This document shows positions 1 through 6,783 of a stretch of DNA of 20,630 bases, in pieces. The first letter of the stretch is position 1. Each line of letters opens with the position of its first letter. The position numbers and the translations under genes were made by a program. A model generated the notes under the pieces. The model was not told the origin of the DNA. It did no database searches and was given only the letters and a program-made list of their open reading frames with translations. This stretch comes from Nostoc sp. CHAB 5715 (GTDB lineage Bacteria > Cyanobacteriota > Cyanobacteriia > Cyanobacteriales > Nostocaceae). Location of the stretch: positions 1 through 20,630 of the forward strand of contig NZ_JAIVFR010000009.1 of the NCBI RefSeq assembly GCF_020829685.1, read 5' to 3'.

Positions 1-132
1 TGGTGCAGCTGTTACCTGCGATAAGAAGGGTAATGGTACTGTGAGTGCTATGTATAGACTCAGCAGCGTTATCCGAATCAAAGGAGACAGACGAAAAACA
101 AAAGTTGAAATATTGGCTGAGTTTGCTCTCAC
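1..132 (-). CDS. N-terminal fragment of a probable secreted protein (runs off left edge)
   Basis: On the minus strand a GTG at 132-130 opens a frame of 44 codons that stays open to base 1. The peptide looks like a signal sequence: a polar, weakly basic start (RANSAN...FVFRLSPLIR), then a hydrophobic core (ITLLSLYIALTVPLPFL), then SQVTAAP, which resembles a signal-peptidase I site. An in-frame TGA lies two codons upstream of the GTG, so translation cannot begin much earlier; a TTG at codon 18 is the other candidate start. No good ribosome binding site is visible. The mature protein lies outside the window, so its function is unknown. An open plus-strand frame over the same bases (ending at 164) is less protein-like. 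Confidence 0.42.
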   Translation of the reverse strand, partial: MRANSANISTFVFRLSPLIRITLLSLYIALTVPLPFLSQVTAAP

Positions 133-216
133 GGCTCAATTACAATGCTTTTCTTCATTGTAGGGTAGGTCTATGTTCTACCTCGCCTGCCGTATATAAG
201 CTATGCCACTTTAATA

Positions 217-235
217 ATTCGTAATTCGTAATTCT
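217..235. repeat. Short AATTCGT tandem repeat
   Basis: AATTCGTAATTCGTAATTC lies immediately downstream of the DUF4079 stop codon. The same motif, in the other orientation, occurs at 9354-9372. Such short tandem repeats are common between genes in Nostoc-type genomes. Confidence 0.7.
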
Positions 236-697
236 TTAGGGTAAATACTTTTGTACTACAATCCAACCAGTAAGGGATACCCAGGCAAATCCTATAAAAA
301 GAATAATATTTACGCCGATGTGTAAGGGTCTAGCCCAAGGTCGTCTGGCACTAATTTGCGTCGCACTGAAAGCAGATAGTAAAACTAATGCTACTACTAT
401 CAATCCAGCAACTAAATGTGATGAGTGACCCAAAGAACCAAAGTGACCGAGAGTGCCAACAATGCCGATCGCTAGCAGTAGTAGTACTAAACTTACCATG
501 CTGATGCCCATTGTATAGTGGAGCGATCGCACCGTCCTATTCCCGCCCAGAAATTGAGTAATAAAAGGAAATTGCTGCGAAGTTCTCGCCCGAAACATCC
601 AAACGCCCGTAACTGCTAACATCAGATATGCCAGCAGGGACAACCCCATCGACCAGGCGGCTATTTTCCACAACCAAAGAAATGAAGGCAGATTCAT
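236..697 (-). CDS. DUF4079 family four-helix membrane protein
   Basis: A 153-residue integral membrane protein of a family found mainly in cyanobacteria and plastids, usually annotated DUF4079; its function is not established. Four hydrophobic segments are visible, at about residues 8-34, 60-83, 95-113 and 126-148. Histidines lie at 60, 85, 91, 94 and 126; H60 and H126 sit at helix edges, an arrangement reminiscent of di-haem cytochrome b membrane proteins, though haem binding is only inference. I start at the ATG at 697. The frame continues upstream, but those codons come from the G-rich repeat block at 717-820 and give a Pro/Ser/Cys-rich peptide unlike a real N-terminus. The gene stands alone, with repeats on both sides. 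Confidence 0.8.
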   Translation of the reverse strand: MNLPSFLWLWKIAAWSMGLSLLAYLMLAVTGVWMFRARTSQQFPFITQFLGGNRTVRSLHYTMGISMVSLVLLLLAIGIVGTLGHFGSLGHSSHLVAGLIVVALVLLSAFSATQISARRPWARPLHIGVNIILFIGFAWVSLTGWIVVQKYLP

Positions 698-716
698 AAG
701 ATTGATTGTAAATGAG

Positions 717-820
717 ATGGGGGAGCAGGGGGAGATGGGGAAGATGAGGGAGCAGGGGGAGCAGGGGGGAGCAGGGGAGAAGAATTTTCCCCTCTGCCCC
801 CTGCCCCCCGCCCCTCTGCC
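717..820. repeat. G-rich/C-rich minisatellite able to fold back
   Basis: Repeats of GGGGGAGCA and GGGGAAGATGA type (about 718-780) are followed, after a short A/T-rich spacer, by a C-rich block (about 788-820: CCCCTCTGCCCCCTGCC and similar). The two halves are roughly complementary, so the region could form a long imperfect hairpin. It lies just upstream of the DUF4079 start and probably contains or abuts its promoter region. Confidence 0.75.
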
Positions 821-848
821 TCTTTTCAATGCCCCATGCCCAATAAAT

Positions 849-883
849 AATAAACAAAAAGGGTTGCTGAATTAGCAACCCTT
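849..883 (-). terminator. Intrinsic terminator of the DUF1830 gene
   Basis: A perfect 10-bp stem (AAGGGTTGCT at 859-868 with AGCAACCCTT at 874-883, loop GAATT) lies 19 bp beyond the stop codon of the minus-strand DUF1830 gene. Read on the minus strand, the stem is followed by a T-rich tail (TTTGTTTATT), the usual layout of a factor-independent terminator. Confidence 0.75.
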
Positions 884-902
884 AAATTTAGTAAATTTTT
901 TT

Positions 903-1298
903 TTAATCAACCGATGCTAAACCAACGATTTGTAAGGGTTTTGTAGTATCTCCGATTTTTGTATTAATTTGCTGCACCATTGGTTTGATATTAAAAGGGT
1001 CTTTTCCATCTGATGAGTCTGTATCAAACTCATAAACGCTGGGTTCGTCGAGCATCAGGCGATCGCACGGAATTTTATCGGATAAAATTGCACTTGCCAT
1101 CATCCCTGTATGAATCTCCACTTGACCTTTTCGCGGAGCTTCAAACACTAAACGTGGTCCAGGAAAAACAACCCTTTCAAAGTACCAGTTGGGAATATTT
1201 GAGATGCGAGCTACCTGTATTTTGCTCGTGGCATTAATGTAGCAGCAGAGAATCTTTCCCGATTGCTCAGGTGGTAGAGGATCTAATATTTGAGCCAT
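903..1298 (-). CDS. DUF1830 family protein
   Basis: 131 residues, soluble, no signal peptide or membrane segment. The first ~85 residues (ILCCYINATSKIQVARI, NWYFERVVFPG, EIHTGMMASAILSDKIPCDRL) match my recollection of the cyanobacterial DUF1830 family, which has no assigned function. The last ~45 residues, after YEFDTDSSDGKD, look like an added tail not required for the family. The ATG at 1298 is used; no clear Shine-Dalgarno is seen. It is monocistronic, ending at the hairpin terminator 859-883. The two adjacent cysteines at the start of the domain are a visible feature, but their role is unknown. Confidence 0.75.
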   Translation of the reverse strand: MAQILDPLPPEQSGKILCCYINATSKIQVARISNIPNWYFERVVFPGPRLVFEAPRKGQVEIHTGMMASAILSDKIPCDRLMLDEPSVYEFDTDSSDGKDPFNIKPMVQQINTKIGDTTKPLQIVGLASVD

Positions 1299-1894
1299 AA
1301 CTGCTGAGGAGCTTTACGCCACAATTTTACATTACACTACCCAAGCGTAACATTGCCTGATCCCCAGTTGCTGTAGCTGCGACTACCAACTGAACTCTTT
1401 CTAGATTTTTTTTACCTATTCTTACCTAATAAATGGTAGGTTATAAAAATTTTGTAAATATTTATGCCTTGTTTGCAATTTTACACTATGCGAACATCTT
1501 TGAGTTTTTAATCTCTGGCAAAAAAAGCTTTAACTTCTTTAGGGCAGATAATTACAGGGTAGGTATGGCGAAGATCCCCTTAGCTTTAGCCTAGTTCAGA
1601 AGTGTATTTTTGTATTTCATCTATCCCAGGATTAAAAGCCTGGGATCATCGCTTAATGAATGAACTCGATGTTATCGTAAAGCTATATGAAAAATGCCTT
1701 CATAAAGCCTCTGTTGATGCCATGCGTTTGGTATGGAAAGCAATTTTATTGATTTTTACATCTGTGAACACAAGTTTCACGCATATCAATAATTTGCTTC
1801 AATGTCAAGCAAGATTGTCAGAGATTAAAAGCAGCCAAAACAAAAACACCTTTTAAAACTGGAATTTATCTCGCTTTCCCCAAAGATTGGCAAG
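1299..1894. other. Non-coding gap between DUF1830 and radical SAM genes
   Basis: About 600 bp without a convincing gene. It must hold the divergent promoters of the two flanking genes, but no promoter stands out. An 8-bp stem hairpin (ATCCCAGG / CCTGGGAT, 1623-1646, loop ATTAAAAG) is the clearest structure. An 84-codon frame at 1602-1856 runs through that hairpin and has no recognisable protein character. Confidence 0.6.
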
Positions 1895-3484
1895 ATGGAA
1901 GTCAAAACACCCATGATGGAAAATCGAATTCTTTACGTTCGCCTTCCTTGTAACCCTATCTTTCCCATTGGGGTTGTCTACCTGAGCGATCACGTCCACA
2001 AACAGTTTCCTGATATTGAACAGCGTATTTTTGATTTGGGAACAGTGCCACCTTTAGACTACAGTTCTGCTCTGGATCGCTGTATCGATGAATTTAAACC
2101 GACACTGCTAATATTTTCATGGCGGGATATTCAAATTTATGCCCCAGTTGGTGGACGCGGTGGGAACCCACTACAAAACGCCTTTGAATTTTACTACGCG
2201 AAGAATCCTCTATTGAAACTACGTGGGGGATTAGGCGGTTTACGAATCTTCATCGCTTACTATGTAGAGTTGTGGCGGAATCAGGGCTTAATCAAACGCG
2301 GTTTAAAGCGTGCCCAAAAATATAATTCTAATGCCCGTGTAGTTGTCGGTGGTGGTGCAGTTAGTGTATTTTATGAACAGTTGGGTAAAAGCTTACCCCA
2401 AGGGACAATTATTTCTGTGGGTGAAGGGGAAACCCTGCTGGAAAAACTTTTAAGTGGTAGAGATTTTCGAGATGAACGCTGTTACGTTGCAAGAGAAACT
2501 CAACCACGGAAACGGCTAATTCACGAACAACCCACTCCACTAGAAAAAACAGCTTGTAACTACGACTATATCGAAAGCATTTGGCCGGAATTTAACTATT
2601 ACCTGCAAGAGCAAGATTTTTATATAGGTGTACAAACTAAGCGTGGTTGTCCTCACAACTGCTGCTATTGCGTCTACACTGTCGTCGAAGGGAAACAAGT
2701 CCGCATCAACCCAGCAGATGAAGTAGTTACTGAGATGCGCCAATTATACGATCGCGGCATTCGCAACTTCTGGTTTACCGATGCCCAATTCATCCCAGCC
2801 AGAAAATTTATCGACGATGCCATAGAACTCTTGCAAAAAATCGTCGATTCTGGTATGACAGACATCCATTGGGCAGCTTACATTCGAGCCGACAATTTGA
2901 CACCACAATTATGCGACTTGATGGCGAAAACCGGGATGAACTACTTTGAAATCGGGATTACCAGTGGTTCTCAAGAACTCGTGCGGAAAATGCGAATGGG
3001 GTATAACCTGCGAACCGTTTTGCAAAACTGCCGCGATTTAAAAGCAGCTGGTTTCAACGATTTAGTTTCCGTCAACTACTCCTTTAACGTCATTGATGAA
3101 CGTCCCGAAACCATCCGCCAAACCATCGCTTACCACCGCGAACTAGAACGAATTTTTGGTGCTGATAAAGTCGAACCTGCCATTTTCTTTATTGGATTGC
3201 AACCCCATACCCATTTAGAAGAATACGCTTTCAAAGAAGGCATCCTCAAACCAGGATACGATCCAATGAGCTTGATGCCGTGGACAGCCAAAAAACTTCT
3301 CTGGAATCCCGAACCTCTGGGTTCATTCTTCGGCGAAGTCTGCTTACAAGCTTGGCAACAAAACCCTAACGATTTCGGACGCGAAGTCATGAAAATTTTG
3401 GAAGAAAAACTAGGTTGTGCCGACTTAGAAGCAGCACTTACTGCACCAATAGAGACAAAAGACAAACAGTTAGCAGCTGTTTGA
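1895..3484 (+). CDS. B12-binding-like radical SAM protein
   Basis: A 529-residue cytosolic protein. The radical SAM Fe4S4 motif is C252-x3-C256-x2-C259 (GCPHNCCYC), followed by a TIM-barrel-like region: WFTDAQF near residue 295, HWAAYIRADN near 330, and FEIGITSGSQELVRKMRMGY near 352-371, a typical SAM-binding strand. The first ~200 residues resemble the cobalamin-binding-like domain of BchE/ChlE-type enzymes (LPCNPIFPIGVVYL; VVVGGGA; SVGEGE), but I do not see the canonical DxHxxG cobalamin ligand motif, so B12 binding is uncertain. The substrate is unknown. The ATG at 1895 gives MEVKTPMMENRILYV; the ATGs at 1913 and 1916 fit the domain edge equally well. No partner gene is adjacent, so context does not suggest a pathway. 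Confidence 0.82.
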   Translation: MEVKTPMMENRILYVRLPCNPIFPIGVVYLSDHVHKQFPDIEQRIFDLGTVPPLDYSSALDRCIDEFKPTLLIFSWRDIQIYAPVGGRGGNPLQNAFEFYYAKNPLLKLRGGLGGLRIFIAYYVELWRNQGLIKRGLKRAQKYNSNARVVVGGGAVSVFYEQLGKSLPQGTIISVGEGETLLEKLLSGRDFRDERCYVARETQPRKRLIHEQPTPLEKTACNYDYIESIWPEFNYYLQEQDFYIGVQTKRGCPHNCCYCVYTVVEGKQVRINPADEVVTEMRQLYDRGIRNFWFTDAQFIPARKFIDDAIELLQKIVDSGMTDIHWAAYIRADNLTPQLCDLMAKTGMNYFEIGITSGSQELVRKMRMGYNLRTVLQNCRDLKAAGFNDLVSVNYSFNVIDERPETIRQTIAYHRELERIFGADKVEPAIFFIGLQPHTHLEEYAFKEGILKPGYDPMSLMPWTAKKLLWNPEPLGSFFGEVCLQAWQQNPNDFGREVMKILEEKLGCADLEAALTAPIETKDKQLAAV

Positions 3485-3520
3485 TAAAATTCTCATAATC
3501 AGACAAAAACAAATTTCATC

Positions 3521-3726
3521 TCCTTTAGGACTTACGCAAAAACTCTCTCAAACTCTTATTACTTCGTGTCCTTTGCGTCTTCTCTACGAGACGCGAAGCG
3601 CGAACGCGGTACCCTTCGGGAAGCCCTCCGGGTTCAGCAGTCGCTCATGGGGGAAACCCCCAAGACCGCGCTGCTTCACCACTTCGTGTTTACGTTTTTT
3701 CCTAATTTTGCGTAAGTCCTATCCTT
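3521..3726. mobile_element. MITE-like element with perfect 16-bp terminal inverted repeats
   Basis: TAGGACTTACGCAAAA (3526-3541) and its exact reverse complement TTTTGCGTAAGTCCTA (3706-3721) bound a 196-bp non-coding element. TCCTT occurs directly on both outer sides (3521-3525 and 3722-3726), consistent with a 5-bp target duplication; the alternative is a TA duplication, since each end begins or ends with TA. The interior is G+C-rich palindromic filler (CGAGACGCGAAGCGCG, CGGTACCCTTCGGG, TGGGGGAAACCCCCA at 3648-3662) resembling dispersed Nostoc repeats. No transposase is encoded, so it would depend on one in trans. It lies between the radical SAM and DICT genes. The same terminal sequence bounds the element at 17581-17986. 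Confidence 0.8.
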
Positions 3727-3786
3727 CTCTCACGCCTACCCCCTACCCCGATCACTCCCCTTTTGCGGTTATTTTCACCCAATCCC

Positions 3787-5175
3787 ATGTTAGAAGGTTC
3801 AATCCTACAAAAGCTAGAAACAGCCCATCGCCACACCACCAGGCCAATTCGATTCGGTGTTTACTACAAAAATACCTTAGTTGCCCTGTGCCATGCTCTA
3901 GAAGACCATATCTTAACCGACGACGGTACACCCCTAGTAATCACAGCCTTCCAACAGGGTAAATGGTATCTACAAGAAGCCGGGCGATATGCAGATATCG
4001 CCCAGCGCAGCAGCCAAATTGTCATTATGGCTGCCTCTGAATCTGGCTTTGCTGAACATCCCACCAGCCTTTTACCCAATGTAGACTTAGTGGCATTAGA
4101 TTCAGTCGATCCAGTAGCTCAGGAGTGGCACTTAATTATTTTATCGCCTAAATACACAGCAATGGTAATTTGTCAAGAATTATCAGAGGCTGATTATGGC
4201 AGCACTGGAGTACCGACATCAGACTTAGAGCGCAAATTCTATGGCTTGTGGACATTTGAGCCAGAGTTAGTGCAAGAGACAGCAGAAATAGCGATCGCTC
4301 ACATCAGAAAATACAACCCAGAACTGGCGAAAAAACTCACAGCCGATAAACAACAAATTGTACCATCAATGGACAGATCCGAAAATTTAGGTGCAGTTGT
4401 TTCCCGTGTAGTAGATTACCTCCAGACTGGGCAAGATAATTTATCCATCCCCACAGCGCTTGGGCAACAAACCCTAGATCGCAACTTGGTTTCTAACGAA
4501 ATCCAAGCCTTTTTGCGAATGGCGCAACTGATGGATATAGCAGATGTCAACAATCCAATGGCAGCTGCGGAAGTGGTTGTACTTGCTGAAGCGATCGCCC
4601 AGCTTTTGGATCTTCCCGCATGGCAGATTAAAAGGTTACGGCTAGCGGCTTTGTTGCATCGCATAGATCCGTTACAAAATGCAGAAAGTGTCCTGAATTC
4701 TGGTAGTATACCGACACGCTACCAAGAAGATGCACCCAGTTGTCCTTTAATACCAGGGGCGCAAGTATTGCGAACAATGCCACGACTGCGAGCCGTTGCC
4801 CAAATTATCACTCACCAAACCGAGTGGTGGAATGGCGCAGGGGAACCAGCAGGTTTAGCTGGAGATGAAATTCCCCTAGAGTCAAGGATTTTGGCATTAT
4901 TGGCAGACTTTCAGTGGCGAGTCAATCAGCAAAAATCGTCAAATCAAAGCCGGGAACAGATATTTACTCAAGCTTTAGATGAGTGCAAACAGCAACAATC
5001 TAGCCACTTTGACCCTAAACTTGTGGATACCCTAGCTTTGTTAGTTATGGGTTTACAACAGGGACTCGACTTACCCTTGATGACACCCAAAGTCAGCGCC
5101 GGGATCTGGATACTTGATTCTCAATGGGATAGCCAAAGCAAGATAAGTGAGGAGATTGGTAGTTACTTTACATGA
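3787..5175 (+). CDS. DICT sensory domain protein with degenerate HD-GYP-like domain
   Basis: 462 residues from the ATG at 3787 (MLEGSILQKLE); a GTG-type start 8 codons upstream is less likely. Residues ~1-170 match the DICT domain (IRFGVYYKNTLVALCHALED; IVIMAASESGF; WHLIILSPKYTAMVICQEL), a sensory module named for its association with diguanylate cyclases and two-component proteins. Residues ~225-440 resemble an HD/HD-GYP fold: LAALLHRIDPL (H291-R292 where HD is expected), ITHQTEWWNGAGEPAGL (the position of HHExxDGxGYP), and GDEIPLESRILALLADFQW. The HD doublet and much of the metal-ligand set are altered, so phosphodiesterase activity is doubtful and a signal-binding role is likelier (inference). 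Its stop overlaps the start of the pentapeptide gene by ATGA, which implies coupled translation. Confidence 0.75.
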   Translation: MLEGSILQKLETAHRHTTRPIRFGVYYKNTLVALCHALEDHILTDDGTPLVITAFQQGKWYLQEAGRYADIAQRSSQIVIMAASESGFAEHPTSLLPNVDLVALDSVDPVAQEWHLIILSPKYTAMVICQELSEADYGSTGVPTSDLERKFYGLWTFEPELVQETAEIAIAHIRKYNPELAKKLTADKQQIVPSMDRSENLGAVVSRVVDYLQTGQDNLSIPTALGQQTLDRNLVSNEIQAFLRMAQLMDIADVNNPMAAAEVVVLAEAIAQLLDLPAWQIKRLRLAALLHRIDPLQNAESVLNSGSIPTRYQEDAPSCPLIPGAQVLRTMPRLRAVAQIITHQTEWWNGAGEPAGLAGDEIPLESRILALLADFQWRVNQQKSSNQSREQIFTQALDECKQQQSSHFDPKLVDTLALLVMGLQQGLDLPLMTPKVSAGIWILDSQWDSQSKISEEIGSYFT

Positions 5176-5810
5176 ATATTGAAGCCATTAAATTAGGAAA
5201 ACTTAAACAACTTCCAGGGGCAAATTTAGAAGACGAGGAACTCTCTCGACTGGATTTAAGCCGGATTAATCTTGCTGGTGCTACCCTTGTCGGCACTAAT
5301 TTCGCTGCTTCCAAACTCGAAGGTGGGCATTTGGAGGGAGCAAATTTGATGGGAGCCAACCTCCAAGAAACTGACTTACGGGCAAATTTGATGGGAGCAA
5401 ACCTGATGCAAGCAGATTTAACAGGCGCTGACTTGCGGGGTAGTAATTTGCGCGGCGCTAACTTGATGGGAGCAAGACTCAGTGATGTGTCATTGGTGGG
5501 TGCTTTCTTGAGTGGTGCTAATTTAATGAATGTAAACTTGCAAGGTGTGGATTTACGGGGTGCTGACTTGCGCGGTGCAAACCTGACAGGGGCAAATCTC
5601 AAAGGTGCAGACTTGAGTCGCGCCGATTTGCAAGGGGCATTGTTGAGTGAAGCCAATCTTGAAGAAGCTGACTTGCGGGGGGCGAATTTGGCAGGAGCGA
5701 ATTTTTCAGGGGCGAATTTACTCTGTGCAGAGTTAGAAGGTGCAAATTTGAGCGGCGTTAATTTGGATAAAGCGTGTTTGGTGGGTACAGTTGTGGAGGC
5801 TGCATTTTGA
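5172..5810 (+). CDS. Pentapeptide-repeat protein
   Basis: 212 residues, almost entirely A(D/N)LxG-type pentapeptides from about residue 17 to 205, expected to form a right-handed quadrilateral beta-helix. No signal peptide or membrane segment; probably cytosolic. The family includes DNA-mimic proteins and many of unknown role; nothing here indicates a target. The ATG at 5172 lies inside the stop codon of the DICT gene (ATGA), so the two are one operon and probably one functional unit. One repeat is a residue short (ETDLR-ANLMG around residues 70-76), breaking the five-residue register; other units are regular. The antisense frame is also open, a by-product of the repeat codons. Confidence 0.9.
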   Translation: MNIEAIKLGKLKQLPGANLEDEELSRLDLSRINLAGATLVGTNFAASKLEGGHLEGANLMGANLQETDLRANLMGANLMQADLTGADLRGSNLRGANLMGARLSDVSLVGAFLSGANLMNVNLQGVDLRGADLRGANLTGANLKGADLSRADLQGALLSEANLEEADLRGANLAGANFSGANLLCAELEGANLSGVNLDKACLVGTVVEAAF

Positions 5811-5822
5811 ATAGGGGTTAAT

Positions 5823-6050
5823 TTATACAAACTGCGATAACCCTTCATCTATATCAGGAAAGTTTTCTGTAATGTCTTCCAAAGTGGCAAGCAGTGAAAG
5901 TAGAGAACCGGAAGAAATGGGTTCAATGATTAATCGATTACCTTCTTTGCGTAACAAAACTTCTGTGCTGAATAGAGCAAATTCATCAGGAATGGTTAGG
6001 ACTTGACGTTGGCCATCCCGTAAGAGGTAAACATGGCATGAGTTTGGCAT
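5823..6050 (-). CDS. VapB/AbrB-type antitoxin-like protein, orphan
   Basis: 75 residues from the ATG at 6050. It has an SD-like AAGGAG eight bases upstream, which favours this ATG over the TTG one codon earlier. The sequence (HVYLLRDGQRQVLTIPDEFALFSTEVLLRKEGNRLIIEPI) has the look of a swapped-hairpin SpoVT/AbrB DNA-binding domain as in VapB antitoxins: a short N-terminal DNA-binding module then an acidic tail (LEDITENFPDIDEGL) that would contact a toxin. The expected partner, a VapC PIN toxin gene directly downstream, is missing: the downstream space is occupied by the convergent pentapeptide gene. It is therefore an orphan antitoxin or a stand-alone regulator. Confidence 0.7.
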   Translation of the reverse strand: MPNSCHVYLLRDGQRQVLTIPDEFALFSTEVLLRKEGNRLIIEPISSGSLLSLLATLEDITENFPDIDEGLSQFV

Positions 6051-6153
6051 CAAGCAATCTCCTTAAAGTCATAATTATTTCGCCGCAGTGTGTTGCTTTA
6101 CAATATCATGTCAATTACTTAAGATTTTACTATCTGTTAGTGCTTGCAGTTTC

Positions 6154-6173
6154 AGCAGGTGAAAATTTGTGAG
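6154..6173 (+). repeat. 20-bp direct repeat, copy 1
   Basis: AGCAGGTGAAAATTTGTGAG is repeated exactly at 6764-6783, where it carries the start codon region of the antitoxin gene at 6779. Similarity extends about 9 bp further upstream (TTGCAG). Here the GTG is followed by only a dozen codons before a stop, so this copy looks like a displaced 5' end of an antitoxin-type gene. Confidence 0.7.
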
Positions 6174-6215
6174 CCGAACTGTACCTAGTCGCAGTCCTTA
6201 TTAACGAATCAAAGC

Positions 6216-6416
6216 ATGACCCATGAAAGCCAATCAAACAACTCAGATGAAGAAGAGTTTGACCCGGTAACAGATCCAAGGGATTGGTCGGCAGCAGAAA
6301 CAGAGTTAGCCTGTTTTGCGCTTGCCAGAAGCAAGGGTAAACGGTTGGTTAAAATCATCAACACCAAAAAACCACCTATGCCGATTATTTGTATTTTTGA
6401 GGACTACCCAGAATGA
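6216..6416 (+). CDS. Small acidic hypothetical protein
   Basis: 66 residues, with an acidic Ser/Asn/Glu-rich N-terminus (MTHESQSNNSDEEEFDP), then DPRDWSAAETELACFALARSKGKRLVKII and a proline-containing tail ending IFEDYPE. I do not recognise the family. It is not secreted and has no membrane segment. The ATG at 6216 lacks a strong SD. Its stop codon overlaps the next gene's start in an ATGA, the main reason to accept both as real. It sits in a patch of toxin-antitoxin debris, so a small accessory module is possible, but nothing in the sequence proves it. Confidence 0.5.
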   Translation: MTHESQSNNSDEEEFDPVTDPRDWSAAETELACFALARSKGKRLVKIINTKKPPMPIICIFEDYPE

Positions 6417-6655
6417 CACCCGTCGCCGCACAAGTCTCAATCACCGCAATTATTCCCATGTTAACCGTGATCGCAAATCGGCAATGGGAACAGTTCAAAG
6501 AACTGGAGGCAAATTTTGTATCCCAGTATGGAGTAGAGGTATGGCAAGAGGTTTTTAATTTCCGTCTCAAGCCAGCACTGGATATAGATTCTGACAGATG
6601 GTTACTGATTCAGTGGTGTGGTGAAGGAATTATCTCAGTCAAAAATGTGGCGTAG
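6413..6655 (+). CDS. Small hypothetical protein, coupled to preceding gene
   Basis: 80 residues (MTPVAAQVSITAIIPMLTVI at the start, then WEQFKELEANFVSQYGVEVWQEVFNFRLKP and WLLIQWCGEGI). The ATG at 6413 lies inside the TGA of the upstream gene, suggesting translational coupling. The first 20 residues are fairly hydrophobic, but the segment is short and lacks a clear cleavage site. The family is not recognised. Together with the upstream 66-residue protein it forms a two-gene unit with the geometry of a toxin-antitoxin pair, but neither sequence matches a family I can name. An overlapping frame at 6316-6558 was judged a shadow. Confidence 0.5.
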   Translation: MTPVAAQVSITAIIPMLTVIANRQWEQFKELEANFVSQYGVEVWQEVFNFRLKPALDIDSDRWLLIQWCGEGIISVKNVA

Positions 6656-6684
6656 GTGCGATCGCGTAAGGTGAATTATGGTGA

Positions 6685-6738
6685 TCGTTTTTATTCCAAT
6701 CCGAAGGTCACTGCTTCACCGTTTTGCAGTATTCTTAG
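6685..6738 (-). pseudogene. Fragment duplicating the 3' end of the gene at 7237-7413
   Basis: Read on the minus strand this stretch encodes LRILQNGEAVTFGLE-stop, closely matching ATILRNGEVVTFGWE-stop at the end of the small gene 7237-7413. About 50 bp are shared with roughly 80% identity by eye (the block CATCCGAAGGTCACT and its surroundings). An in-frame stop lies just upstream, so only the tail survives. It is a partial, diverged duplicate. Confidence 0.6.
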
Positions 6739-6763
6739 CTATTGTTAAAATTTTTGCAGATGA

Positions 6764-6783
6764 AGCAGGTGAAAATTTGTGAG
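6764..6783 (+). repeat. 20-bp direct repeat, copy 2 (antitoxin translation start)
   Basis: Exact second copy of the 20-mer at 6154-6173, 610 bp away. It includes the AGGTG ribosome-binding-like sequence and the GTG start at 6779 of the antitoxin-like gene. Confidence 0.7.

Noticed and set aside
1602..1856. 84-codon plus-strand frame before the radical SAM gene
   Set aside because: It runs through the hairpin at 1623-1646, has no ribosome binding site and no recognisable domain; composition is not protein-like.
3521..3726. CRISPR-like or riboswitch-like structure
   Set aside because: Only one pair of inverted ends and no regularly spaced direct repeats; the flanking TCCTT duplication fits a transposed element better.
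5168..5848. 226-codon frame antisense to the pentapeptide gene
   Set aside because: It is the mirror of the repeat codons (Ala/Pro/Lys/Ser-rich), a common artefact of pentapeptide repeats.
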